Origin: an uncultured Lachnospiraceae bacterium
Lineage (GTDB): Bacteria > Bacillota > Clostridia > Lachnospirales > Lachnospiraceae
Reading direction: 5' to 3'
Length of the DNA stretch: 64,000 nucleotides
Assembly (NCBI GenBank): GCA_910586615.1
Contig: CAJUJP010000002.1
Coordinates: 62,001-126,000 of the forward strand
Shown: in pieces, positions 8,542 to 17,104 of the stretch
Numbering within the stretch: position 1 is the first letter of the stretch
How the letters are laid out: every line of letters starts with the position of its first letter
Translations under genes and position numbers: made by a program
Notes under the pieces: model-generated
Told to the model about the DNA's origin: nothing
Databases searched by the model: none
What the model saw: the letters and a program-made list of their open reading frames with translations, nothing else

Positions 8542-11500
8542 ATGCGAAGCAAAAAAAGATGGCTGGCATCGATACTTGCCATGGCAGTGGCATTTGGCGA
8601 CTGCAGCGGTATGATGGCAGCGGCAGCGGAAAGCGCCATTACCGTGGAAGACTCCATTTCGGAAAACAATTTGCTTCCCAATGAGACGCCGGGTACAGAT
8701 CCGGCAGAGGAGGAAACGGCAGCCCTGCCAGACACGGAGAACGTTGCGGCAGAAACGGCAGCCCTGCCGGAGACAGAGAATGCTGCGGCAGAAACGGCTG
8801 TCTGGCCGGACACGGTAAATACTGCAGAACCGAGCGATACAGACACGGAACTGCCCGCCTTACATATCGGTCAAATTCCTGGCGGCGCAGAGCTTCCCGC
8901 CGCAGACGGCACGTTTCTTTATGACTGTCCCATTTCTTTTGAGACAGAGAAAACCCTGATTCTGTTTACCAATTATACGATAGACGCAGTCCCTGACGCA
9001 GCCAAAGCCGGAACTCTGGAATGGAGCATTCTCCGCGGAGAAAAGGGACTGACCCCCGGAAGCGCAAATCTTCTTGACGCGCCGGATGACTGGAACGGTT
9101 TTGAAACAGTGACCGCCGCGCCTTATTTTACCATGGAAGAAATTCCTGACACAGAGAGCGAATATGATCAGATGATGGCGCTTACGGCCAGGGAAGCCGC
9201 GTTCGTGGCCGCTGACAATGCAGGCGATGAAACGGCAAAAACGCCTGAAGCTTATGACTATTATATCCGGGCGGCATATTATCCGGCAGCCGGAAGCGGA
9301 AAGGACGAAACCTTTTATGCTGCGTCCACGATCCCTTTTATAGCCCCGAATACGACTGACGAAGCGCCGGACGGAGCGAATGCGGATGCGTCAGAAACAG
9401 AGCAATCGCAGGAAACCGCGGCAGATAGCATCTCGGGAAATGATGTGCCGGATCAGGTGAGCGTCTCGGAAAATACCGTAGACGGTGCGGAGACGGAAAT
9501 AACGGATCAAACACCGCCTGAAGAAGATATGAATCGTACCCCGGAAGAAACCGCAGTGCAGGAGCCGGTTACGGAAGAAGAAGCTCTGCAGCAGACGTCT
9601 GCGGATTCCGTCTCCGAAAACTCTGTAACCAATCAGGCTGCGGATCCATCAGCCGCGCCCTTTGCCGATGCCGAAGAAACATCGCCGATTAAGGAAAGTG
9701 TCGGCGTATTGACCTTGGATGCGGAAAGCGTAACGCTGCATCCCGCCCCCGCGCCGGACGCTAAATTTCTAGTCACTGCGGCAGTGGAACCGAAGGATAT
9801 TACGACACCTATAATTTGGAGCAGCAGCGATGACACGATCGCCATGGCAGCTGTACCGGGAACAGAATCAGCGCAGGAAAACGACGGAACATCGGAACCG
9901 ACGCCGGCAGTCAGCGGCAAAACCGTGGAAATTACTGCTCTAAAAGAGGGAACGGCAACCATCACGGCAACATGCGGCGATCAGAAAGCCTCCGTCCATA
10001 TTACGGTCGTCCCCAAAGACGACGATGAAGTGTATGATCTCTCCGGTGATCTCTGGGTAGACGGCTTTCAGCAGGAAAGCGGTGCTTTCGTCTATACAGG
10101 ACAGAAGATCACGCAGGATTTTCGCGTTTACCATAAGGAAACCCTGCTGAAAGAAAAAACGGACTATACGCTGACCTATAAAAACAATGTAAATGCCGCC
10201 GCCTGGAATACAGCCAAAGCGCCCAGCGTGACCATTAATATGAAGGGTCAGTACAGCGGCAGCATTACCCTGTATTTTACGATCCTGCCGAAAGACATCA
10301 GTAAGATCGATCCCAATCCCGCCAATGCAAATTCTGTGTTAGCCGGTTCGCCGGGCTATGAGCAGGTGGTAAATTATGCCAAAAATCTGAATATTCCGGC
10401 ACCTGTTTTAACATATAACCAGAAAAAACTGGCTGTTAATAAGGACTTTATCTGTGATTATGGCCAATTGCCGTCAGATTATAAAAAAGGAGACAGCTAT
10501 GATTTAGGACGACAATACTCTTATACCGTAACCGGCAAAGGCAATTTCACCGGTTCTCTTCCCATGCGGCTCGTTGTCCTTAATAAGAAACAGAATTTCA
10601 ACACGGCCTCTGTTACGTTAAATGCAAAAAAATATGCTTATCACGGGGTGCCGCTGACTAAGACTGACGTAATGATTACAAAGCTGAAAATCGGCAGCAC
10701 GGAGCTTGATCCATCCCTGTATGACTATGACGTCTTCAACACGAACGGACTGCAGGGCGCCTATATCAACGTTTATCCTACCGAAGCCGGAGAAGATCAG
10801 GGGTATCACGGATTTAAGCAGATCAATCTGAAGCTGGAAGCCGACCGCGCCATCAACAAGGCGGCATTTATTGAGGCAAACTGGCAGACATCCATCCCTT
10901 TCTCCCAAAAAGTCCTAACCGAAAAGGGCGGCATGTTTCAGGAAAACAAGACATTATTGACCTATACAGATGAGACCGGAAAAACCGATACGCTGGTTGA
11001 AGATACCGATTATACTACGAAATACAGCAATGCCCAAAAAGTCGGGAAAGTGACCGTTACCTTTACCGGAAAAGGCAGATACAAAGGTTCGATCAAAAAG
11101 ACTTATCAGATTACGGTAAATACTGAAAAAAGCCATTTTTCCTATTATTGGAAAAATGTGGCTAAAGACGGGAACGGAAGGCTTACCGTCTCCTATCAAA
11201 AGAACGGCGCCATACCGGAATTTATCCTGCGGGATCAGGATCAGAATATCCTCAAAATCAAGACCGATTATAAGGTAACCTATAAAAATAACAAAATACC
11301 AAAGGATGCGGAAACCGGCGAAATGACCTTAGAGATTACCGGTGTCGGTAATTATAAAGGATATAAGGAATCAATCTCCCTTACGGTGACGCGCGCGAAT
11401 ATTGCCAACGCTGTTCTCACTGTTGCTGATAAGCCTCATAGCGACAAGAAAAATGCATGGAAGTCCGCCGTCACGATTACAGATGTAAATGGGAAAAAAC

Positions 11501-13371
11501 TGGCGGCCGGAACGGATTACGAGAAAACTCTCAGCTATCATTATGAAGGTTATGATGGCAATGAAAACAGTGTTCCTTCGATAGGTACTACCGTTACCGT
11601 GAAAGTGACAGGATGCGGAAGCTATCAGGGCGAGATCAGCGGCACTTACCGGATTTTTGACAGCCAGAAGAACATCAGTAAATTGCAGGTTGTCATTGAC
11701 TCGCAGGAATATACCGGAAAAGAAGTTACATTAAAGCCGGCGGATATTCATATTTATGCAAATGCGGCGGATAAGAAAAATGAAATAGAACTGCCGGATC
11801 AGACATCCTGCTATGAAATTGTCGGATACAAGAACAACATTAAGGCGGGGAACGCAAAGGTAACCCTGCGTGGCCGGGGGGATTATGGCGGTACAAAAAC
11901 CTGTTCCTTTAAGATCCAGAAGAAAGCGTATCGAAAGAACAGCGTAGACAAGATTACATTGGACAAAAACAAGTTGTCGTTTTCGCTTCTGGATACGAAA
12001 CCGGAAAGCAGAACGCTTACTGCTACGCTTACGCCTAAAGACCCGACACAAATGATAACAAACCCAACGGTAATCTGGACTACTTCAAACAGCGATATTG
12101 CAACCGTGGAGGTTTGGGAGGACTCCGGATCTGAGGAGAACAATACCACGCAGGCAGAGACTGTCCGCGTTGTGATCAATGCAAAGAAACAAGGAACCGT
12201 AACCGTCACAGCTATCGCGCAGGACGGTAATAAGAGGGCACAGTGTAATGTTACGATCACACTGCCGACCCTTACACAGAAAGGCAAAACGATAGAAGGA
12301 ACTGTCGGAGATACATATCAGTTAACTTTTGTCGGATATGAAGACCCGGAGCATCCGATGGACATGGAAGGCATTGCTTTTACAAGCAGCAAACCGAACA
12401 TAGCATCTGTAGACGAAACAGGCAAGATCACCATGAAAAAAATCGGACCTGCCACCATCAAAGTCTCTATGGGTAATGGACAATATGTCCAGCAGTGTTA
12501 TGTTGTCGTTGCAGGCGGCGAGATCGATACGGAGAATGACCCCCGGGTACTTACCTACCATCAGGCGGAGGGCTGTAAGGATGATACGCAAGCAATCAAC
12601 GATTTGTTACAAAAATGGGAAAATGAAGTAAGATATCAACATCAGGACAACTATGATTATCTCTATATCCCGGCGGGCGAGTATCATATTAATCCTGCCG
12701 CAAACCCCGGTTTCACGGCGGGTATCATGTTAAGAGACGGTCAGTCGCTGATCATGTCGCCTGATGCCAAACTCTATGCGATTGGTACAAACAGTGGGAT
12801 TTATCGCATGATTTATGCTTCCGACCGCAAAGACATATACATTTCCGGCGGAAAGCTGATCGGTGAACGCGACGCGCACAAAGGCAGCGGCGGCGAGGCG
12901 GGGCATGGCATCGAAATCGTCGGCTGTACAAATGTTCATATACGTGATGTGGAAGTTTCCAAGTGCTGGGGCGACGGTATCTATCTTGGCCGCATTAGCA
13001 GTGGTAAAAACAGTAACGGCGTTACTATCGCAAACTGTAACCTGCATCATAACAGGCGAAGCAATCTGTCTATTACAGACGTATCGAATGTGAAGGTTCA
13101 GAACTGCCAGTTCAATAACGCCAATGGGACAGCGCCGCAATACGGCATTGACATTGAGCCAAACAGCGGCCAAACTTGCCAGAATGTAACAATATCCAAT
13201 TGCAGTTTTAAAGGAAACGCCGGCGGAACCATCCAGATCCTCGGACAGTTGAATGGTCATATAAAGAATGTCACCATTGAAAACTGCGTCGGAGATAAAG
13301 CGCCTGTCAAGTGGTCGGGATTCGGCGGCAGCGTAAGCGGCGTAACAGAAAGGAACAATAAGTGGGGATAA
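8542..13371 (+). CDS. Large secreted Ig-like/beta-helix protein
   Basis: A 1609-residue protein with a signal peptide (basic start, hydrophobic core, Ala-rich cleavage region near residue 29). Residues about 40-95 hold three imperfect ETA-[AV]-[LW]-P-[DE]-T repeats, and about 280-390 are acidic and low-complexity. A Big_2-type Ig-like domain follows at about 395-490, then a chain of roughly six beta repeats with the recurrent pattern DYxxxYKNN...V.G.G.Y.G....(F/Y)xI at about 500-1130, then two more Big_2-type domains at about 1140-1330. Residues about 1370-1609 resemble a right-handed parallel beta-helix (GDGIYLGR, repeated NVTISNCxF strands), as in pectate-lyase-like carbohydrate enzymes. 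No LPXTG anchor or lipobox is present. The start follows AAGGAGGAATCAGAATT. It is probably a surface or secreted glycan-binding or cleaving protein; catalytic residues cannot be assigned. Confidence 0.8.
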   Translation: MRSKKRWLASILAMAVAFGDCSGMMAAAAESAITVEDSISENNLLPNETPGTDPAEEETAALPDTENVAAETAALPETENAAAETAVWPDTVNTAEPSDTDTELPALHIGQIPGGAELPAADGTFLYDCPISFETEKTLILFTNYTIDAVPDAAKAGTLEWSILRGEKGLTPGSANLLDAPDDWNGFETVTAAPYFTMEEIPDTESEYDQMMALTAREAAFVAADNAGDETAKTPEAYDYYIRAAYYPAAGSGKDETFYAASTIPFIAPNTTDEAPDGANADASETEQSQETAADSISGNDVPDQVSVSENTVDGAETEITDQTPPEEDMNRTPEETAVQEPVTEEEALQQTSADSVSENSVTNQAADPSAAPFADAEETSPIKESVGVLTLDAESVTLHPAPAPDAKFLVTAAVEPKDITTPIIWSSSDDTIAMAAVPGTESAQENDGTSEPTPAVSGKTVEITALKEGTATITATCGDQKASVHITVVPKDDDEVYDLSGDLWVDGFQQESGAFVYTGQKITQDFRVYHKETLLKEKTDYTLTYKNNVNAAAWNTAKAPSVTINMKGQYSGSITLYFTILPKDISKIDPNPANANSVLAGSPGYEQVVNYAKNLNIPAPVLTYNQKKLAVNKDFICDYGQLPSDYKKGDSYDLGRQYSYTVTGKGNFTGSLPMRLVVLNKKQNFNTASVTLNAKKYAYHGVPLTKTDVMITKLKIGSTELDPSLYDYDVFNTNGLQGAYINVYPTEAGEDQGYHGFKQINLKLEADRAINKAAFIEANWQTSIPFSQKVLTEKGGMFQENKTLLTYTDETGKTDTLVEDTDYTTKYSNAQKVGKVTVTFTGKGRYKGSIKKTYQITVNTEKSHFSYYWKNVAKDGNGRLTVSYQKNGAIPEFILRDQDQNILKIKTDYKVTYKNNKIPKDAETGEMTLEITGVGNYKGYKESISLTVTRANIANAVLTVADKPHSDKKNAWKSAVTITDVNGKKLAAGTDYEKTLSYHYEGYDGNENSVPSIGTTVTVKVTGCGSYQGEISGTYRIFDSQKNISKLQVVIDSQEYTGKEVTLKPADIHIYANAADKKNEIELPDQTSCYEIVGYKNNIKAGNAKVTLRGRGDYGGTKTCSFKIQKKAYRKNSVDKITLDKNKLSFSLLDTKPESRTLTATLTPKDPTQMITNPTVIWTTSNSDIATVEVWEDSGSEENNTTQAETVRVVINAKKQGTVTVTAIAQDGNKRAQCNVTITLPTLTQKGKTIEGTVGDTYQLTFVGYEDPEHPMDMEGIAFTSSKPNIASVDETGKITMKKIGPATIKVSMGNGQYVQQCYVVVAGGEIDTENDPRVLTYHQAEGCKDDTQAINDLLQKWENEVRYQHQDNYDYLYIPAGEYHINPAANPGFTAGIMLRDGQSLIMSPDAKLYAIGTNSGIYRMIYASDRKDIYISGGKLIGERDAHKGSGGEAGHGIEIVGCTNVHIRDVEVSKCWGDGIYLGRISSGKNSNGVTIANCNLHHNRRSNLSITDVSNVKVQNCQFNNANGTAPQYGIDIEPNSGQTCQNVTISNCSFKGNAGGTIQILGQLNGHIKNVTIENCVGDKAPVKWSGFGGSVSGVTERNNKWG

Positions 13372-13436
13372 TCCACAGCCCGGGAACCATCAGGCAGGTA
13401 AACGATATCAGGCTCGACGGAAACTGAGAATACATG

Positions 13437-13459
13437 AAAAAATCAAGCTTCGCTTGATT
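13437..13459 (-). terminator. Intrinsic terminator (minus strand)
   Basis: On the minus strand AATCAAGC, a GAA triloop and GCTTGATT are followed by a run of T. It would act as a second terminator for prs after the palindrome at 13513-13543. A further mini-hairpin CCGC-TTC-GCGG lies at 13467-13477. Confidence 0.65.
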
Positions 13460-13512
13460 GCCAGCTCCGCTTCGCGGACTCGAAGCAGGCCTGGACATTT
13501 CCCATAACATAG

Positions 13513-13543
13513 AAAAGGGTATCCCCGCGGGGATACCCTTTTT
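13513..13543. terminator. Bidirectional palindromic terminator
   Basis: Perfect 14-bp arms AAAAGGGTATCCCC and GGGGATACCCTTTT are separated by GC. The A-run and T-run flanks make it usable from both sides, between the secreted-protein gene (plus) and prs (minus). Confidence 0.88.
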
Positions 13544-13584
13544 AAGATGCAAAGTGTTTAAAAAATTTGGCAGAAATGCCCGGG

Positions 13585-14772
13585 TTATTCCAGTTCACCC
13601 GCATTATATCTGGCCACAATGGACTGAATCCTTTCCACGGGATTCAGCAGGTCACTGATGGAGGTATCATGATTTAAAGTATCAATAATATAGGCGATAT
13701 ATTTGCTCATATCACAGTCGATATACCATTCACGGGCAAGCAGTTCCGGCGTCTGGTAGATCAGATTTGTGGTCAGTACCCTGCAGATCGTGCCGTCAGC
13801 ATATGCCTCGTCAAAACGATTCAGTCCGGCCGTGAAAAGACCGAAAGTAGAAAACACAAAGATTCTGTTGGCTTTGCGTTCCTTCAGAGCGGATGCAACC
13901 TCCAAAACGCTTTCGCCGGAAGAGATCATATCGTCGATGATGATCATATCCTTGCCCTCTACGCTGGATCCAAGGAATTCATGAGCCACGATAGGATTTC
14001 TGCCGTTTACGACCTGCGTATAATCCCTTCTTTTATAGAACATTCCCATATCCAGTCCCAGAACATTGGCGATATAGATAGCACGGCTCATACCGCCTTC
14101 ATCGGGGCTGATTACCATCATGTGGTCGTTGTCAAGCTTTAAGCCTTTTACATTACTCAGCAGGCCCTTGATAAACTGATAAGCAGGCTGAACTGTCTCA
14201 AAACCGTGCAGAGGAATGGCATTTTGCACCCGCGGATCGTGGGCATCGAAGGTAATAATATTATCCACGCCCATGCTTACCATTTCCTGAAGGGCAAGCG
14301 CACAGTCCAGGGATTCTCTTGCAGTTCTCTTATGCTGTCTGCTCTCATAGAGATAGGGCATGATGACAGTGATGCGTCTGGCTTTCCCTCCGACGGCGGC
14401 AATGATACGCTTCAGATCCTGATAGTGGTCGTCGGGGGACATATGGTTCTCGTGTCCGCAGAGGGAATAGGTCAGGCTGTAGTTGGCCACATCCACCAGA
14501 AGATAAAGATCGGAACCGCGCACAGACTGTTTGATCACACCTTTTGCCTCACCGGAACCGAATCTGGGTACATCGGCTTTCAAAATATAGGTGTCACGCT
14601 GGTAGCCGGAAAAGGCAAGGGAATCTTTGTGTTCACTTTCCCGTTCTGTACGCCATTTTACCAGATAGTAGTCTACCTTCTCACCCAAAGGTCTGCAGCC
14701 TTCAAGGGGAATCATGCCAAGGGAGCCTACCGGAATGGTTTCAAGATTTCTTTTTTCTTCGCGTCTGGTCAT
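13585..14772 (-). CDS. prs: Ribose-phosphate pyrophosphokinase
   Basis: A 395-residue PRPP synthase, which makes phosphoribosyl pyrophosphate from ribose 5-phosphate and ATP for nucleotide, His and Trp synthesis. Diagnostic stretches are the FDAHDPRVQNA segment, the SPDEGG flexible loop and the PRPP-binding loop IIDDMISSGES (the classical enzyme has DDMIDTAGT). It is about 80 residues longer than the usual ~315, with an N-terminal extension and insertions, as I recall for a clostridial subgroup. The ATG at 14772 lies 10 bp after the stop of the dnaI-like gene, with only a weak GTGAGG signal, so translation is probably coupled. Two terminators follow on the minus strand. Confidence 0.9.
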   Translation of the reverse strand: MTRREEKRNLETIPVGSLGMIPLEGCRPLGEKVDYYLVKWRTERESEHKDSLAFSGYQRDTYILKADVPRFGSGEAKGVIKQSVRGSDLYLLVDVANYSLTYSLCGHENHMSPDDHYQDLKRIIAAVGGKARRITVIMPYLYESRQHKRTARESLDCALALQEMVSMGVDNIITFDAHDPRVQNAIPLHGFETVQPAYQFIKGLLSNVKGLKLDNDHMMVISPDEGGMSRAIYIANVLGLDMGMFYKRRDYTQVVNGRNPIVAHEFLGSSVEGKDMIIIDDMISSGESVLEVASALKERKANRIFVFSTFGLFTAGLNRFDEAYADGTICRVLTTNLIYQTPELLAREWYIDCDMSKYIAYIIDTLNHDTSISDLLNPVERIQSIVARYNAGELE

Positions 14773-14782
14773 GCAAGAAGCC

Positions 14783-15754
14783 TCACTTTCTGTTCATCAA
14801 TCGTTTCCTGTACATTCGGATATCCCGGCCGGACAGTTTACAGATTTCATAGTGACTGGTAATACGGGAGAAGATACGATCGGAGTATCTGTTCCTCAAT
14901 TCTTCCAGTGACAGGTTGGTAGAGATCACGGTTGCTTTTTTACCCATATGCCTTTCATTCAGGAGAGAAAAAAGCTGGGAGGTAACAAACTGGTTTGTCA
15001 GTTCTGTTCCCAGATCGTCAATGATCAGCAGATCGCATTGATACAGATCCGCATAAGTTTCCCGCAGTTCGTCTCTATTCTTATAGTCAAAGGAATTCTT
15101 TGAAAGTAAATCAAACAAGCCGGTTGCACTGAAATAGATTACGGAATGTCCGGTCTCGATCAGCTCCTTGGCAACACAGCCGGAAAGAAATGATTTTCCA
15201 GTACCCACTGTACCATAAAAAAACAGATTATGGTAGTCAGAATTGAAATTTTTGATAAAATTACGGCAGGTGTTCACTGCATTCCGAAAACGGGATAAGT
15301 CGTCACCTTCATAGTATTCGTAGGACAGAGTATCGAAATTCTCCGTCCGCAGCATCTCACGGATATTTGACTGCTCATAGAGCAGTGTGATCATGGATTG
15401 TTTGAAACAATGGCATTTTGTGCCGTCGATATATCCGGTATCCTTACAGTCCGGGCATTCATAGACAGGTTCCAGGTAGTCGGGAGCCAGCCCGGCGTCT
15501 TCTAAAAGCTGTGCCTTGCGGCCGGATAATTCTGCCAGCCTGTCACGAAGATCCTCCATGGCATCGGGATCGCCTGCCAGCATCCTTTTTCCATGGGCTA
15601 CGGAAACTGCTGCTACGGCGTCTTCCAATTCACGATAAGCCGGAATATGGTCATACACATATGCCAGCCTCTGCTCCACGTCGTGCCGGCTTTTTAACTG
15701 CTTCATTTCATATTGATGAAGGATCATATCATACTGGGTATTCGTCAGTGACAC
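14783..15754 (-). CDS. DnaI/DnaC-type helicase loader ATPase
   Basis: A 323-residue AAA+ protein. The N-terminal half is helical and contains a likely zinc site with Cys100, Cys103, Cys114 and Cys116. The ATPase domain starts at about 150, with Walker A GTVGTGKSF (residues 181-189), Walker B LLIIDDLGTE and an arginine-finger-like region RNRYSDRIFSR. It loads the replicative helicase DnaC onto DNA during initiation and restart. It lies 18 bp downstream of the DnaD-domain gene on the same strand, which fits a primosome operon. The match to the DnaI/DnaC/IstB group is clear; orthology to B. subtilis DnaI is inferred from context. Confidence 0.87.
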   Translation of the reverse strand: MSLTNTQYDMILHQYEMKQLKSRHDVEQRLAYVYDHIPAYRELEDAVAAVSVAHGKRMLAGDPDAMEDLRDRLAELSGRKAQLLEDAGLAPDYLEPVYECPDCKDTGYIDGTKCHCFKQSMITLLYEQSNIREMLRTENFDTLSYEYYEGDDLSRFRNAVNTCRNFIKNFNSDYHNLFFYGTVGTGKSFLSGCVAKELIETGHSVIYFSATGLFDLLSKNSFDYKNRDELRETYADLYQCDLLIIDDLGTELTNQFVTSQLFSLLNERHMGKKATVISTNLSLEELRNRYSDRIFSRITSHYEICKLSGRDIRMYRKRLMNRK

Positions 15755-15772
15755 AAGGGTACTCCTTTTTGA

Positions 15773-16855
15773 TTAATTGCTCAACAGTTCCTGTTCCAAA
15801 GCATCGAAATCATAGTTGTTCTGCATGAACTGATTGAATTTATTGCCGGAGGCTGTACGGGTTGTCTTTGTTTTGCGGTAATGATCATCCAGCGGCTGGA
15901 TATCGTTTTTATGGTGGACGCCTGCTTTCTGCCAGCTGCCCAGAATGCTGTCAGCATACTCGAAACGGTGCTTGTCCGTGGCAAGTACGGTGCGCTCGCA
16001 GGCTTCCAGAATCACATCTTCTGTAAAGCCGTACTCCTTCGTCCAGCGTGTGACATAGGCGGCCTCCGTCTGCGTGGGCGTACCGCTCCGGCCCAAAGCC
16101 TGCATCACCGCATAAACGGATTTATCGTATTTTCCGGCCAGCCGCGCTGCCTGCTTGGGCGTAGTGATTCCCTGCTGTGCCCAGCTGATGGCAACCTTCT
16201 CTATATAGCGGAGATCTTTCTTGTCGCGGTCCACGCAGTACTGGATCAGGTAATCGATCAGATCTTCCGAAAAGCCCAGCTTGTCCGAGATAAATAACAT
16301 AGTGCGCACTTCATTGGCGCTCAATGTCTTCTTTAAGTACTGTTCCGTGATAAAAAGAAGTCTGGAAGTAGCCTCGTCAGATTTAAATGCTTTCAGGTCA
16401 TCCAGCGTATAATTGGGTTTGGCATAGGCATCATCTTCCTGTGGTGTCTCAGCCTCTGCCGGGATCAGCCGGGAGGAGATCGGGACAACAGAGGCAAAGG
16501 GCGCTGATGCAGTCATTGATACTGACGGTACAGGCGCTGCCGAAGCCGGAGCCGGAAGCGGTGCAAAATCCATGAGATGAATGCCCACAACATTCTTGTT
16601 TCCGTCGTAATCCAGGGACAGGAGATGGTTTTTCTCCCAGTATTTCAAGGCGCGCATAACATCCTTCTCGGTATAGTTAAAACGGTCGGCGATATCTGAA
16701 ATGCTCGTAGAAAGCCTGGCACTCATCATACGAATCAGGTACAGATAGATTTTAAGCTGCGCGTCGTTGGCAGCACTCATATATTCATCGATAAAACGGT
16801 TGGAAATAACCGTAGAATCCATGTAATTGTCTTGATAGATCGTCAGACGACTCAT
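15773..16855 (-). CDS. DnaD-domain replication initiation protein
   Basis: A 360-residue protein with an N-terminal winged-helix-like region (residues ~1-110), an Ala/Pro-rich linker, and two consecutive DnaD/DnaB_2-type helical domains (about 155-240 and 270-335). The first contains the W-A-x-x-G-I-T-T motif typical of the family (SWAQQGITTPKQA) and the second a related GSWQKAGVHHKNDI. It belongs to the primosome that opens origins and recruits helicase and loader. The start at 16855 gives MSRLTIYQ and has GAGGGTGG upstream; the frame extends to 16909 without support. Promoter and DnaA-box-like sites lie just upstream. Confidence 0.85.
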   Translation of the reverse strand: MSRLTIYQDNYMDSTVISNRFIDEYMSAANDAQLKIYLYLIRMMSARLSTSISDIADRFNYTEKDVMRALKYWEKNHLLSLDYDGNKNVVGIHLMDFAPLPAPASAAPVPSVSMTASAPFASVVPISSRLIPAEAETPQEDDAYAKPNYTLDDLKAFKSDEATSRLLFITEQYLKKTLSANEVRTMLFISDKLGFSEDLIDYLIQYCVDRDKKDLRYIEKVAISWAQQGITTPKQAARLAGKYDKSVYAVMQALGRSGTPTQTEAAYVTRWTKEYGFTEDVILEACERTVLATDKHRFEYADSILGSWQKAGVHHKNDIQPLDDHYRKTKTTRTASGNKFNQFMQNNYDFDALEQELLSN

Positions 16856-16914
16856 TGTCACACCACCCTCTGTTCCTTCACGGAACGCATAATGTCCCCA
16901 TAAACACATGGTGA

Positions 16915-16920
16915 ATTATA
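16915..16920 (-). promoter_or_regulatory. Candidate -10 box for dnaD-like gene
   Basis: TATAAT on the minus strand, 60 bp before the start codon. The -35 at the right distance is poor (TATCAT), which would suit a promoter that needs an activator. The DnaA-box-like cluster starts about 70 bp upstream. Confidence 0.4.
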
Positions 16921-16988
16921 GCATAGCGGATTGAGAAATGATATAGGCAAATCGCCATAAACGAAGTGGAGAACAAGAGTTCGCGAAA

Positions 16989-17104
16989 TGTGGATATTGT
17001 GGATAGCATTAAAAAATCCCGTAAAAACGGGGAATCCCGCATACAGAAATATCCACAGAAAATCGAAGGATATTTCGATCAATTTCTGTGGATATTGTGA
17101 ATAA
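16989..17104. promoter_or_regulatory. Cluster of five DnaA-box-like 9-mers
   Basis: Written as the box strand: ATATCCACA (16989-16997), CTATCCACA (16998-17006), ATATCCACA (17049-17057, opposite orientation), ATATCCACA (17087-17095) and TTATTCACA (17096-17104). Four differ from TTATNCACA by one base and the last matches it. Boxes 1+2 and 4+5 are back-to-back tandem pairs with the same layout. Boxes 3 and 4 also sit in the arms of an inverted repeat (17047-17097). The cluster occupies the gap between the murC stop and the dnaD-like gene. Confidence 0.65.

Noticed and set aside
16989..17104. DnaA-box cluster as chromosome origin
   Set aside because: No dnaA, dnaN or other typical origin neighbours and no clear AT-rich unwinding region; kept only as a candidate regulatory or titration site.
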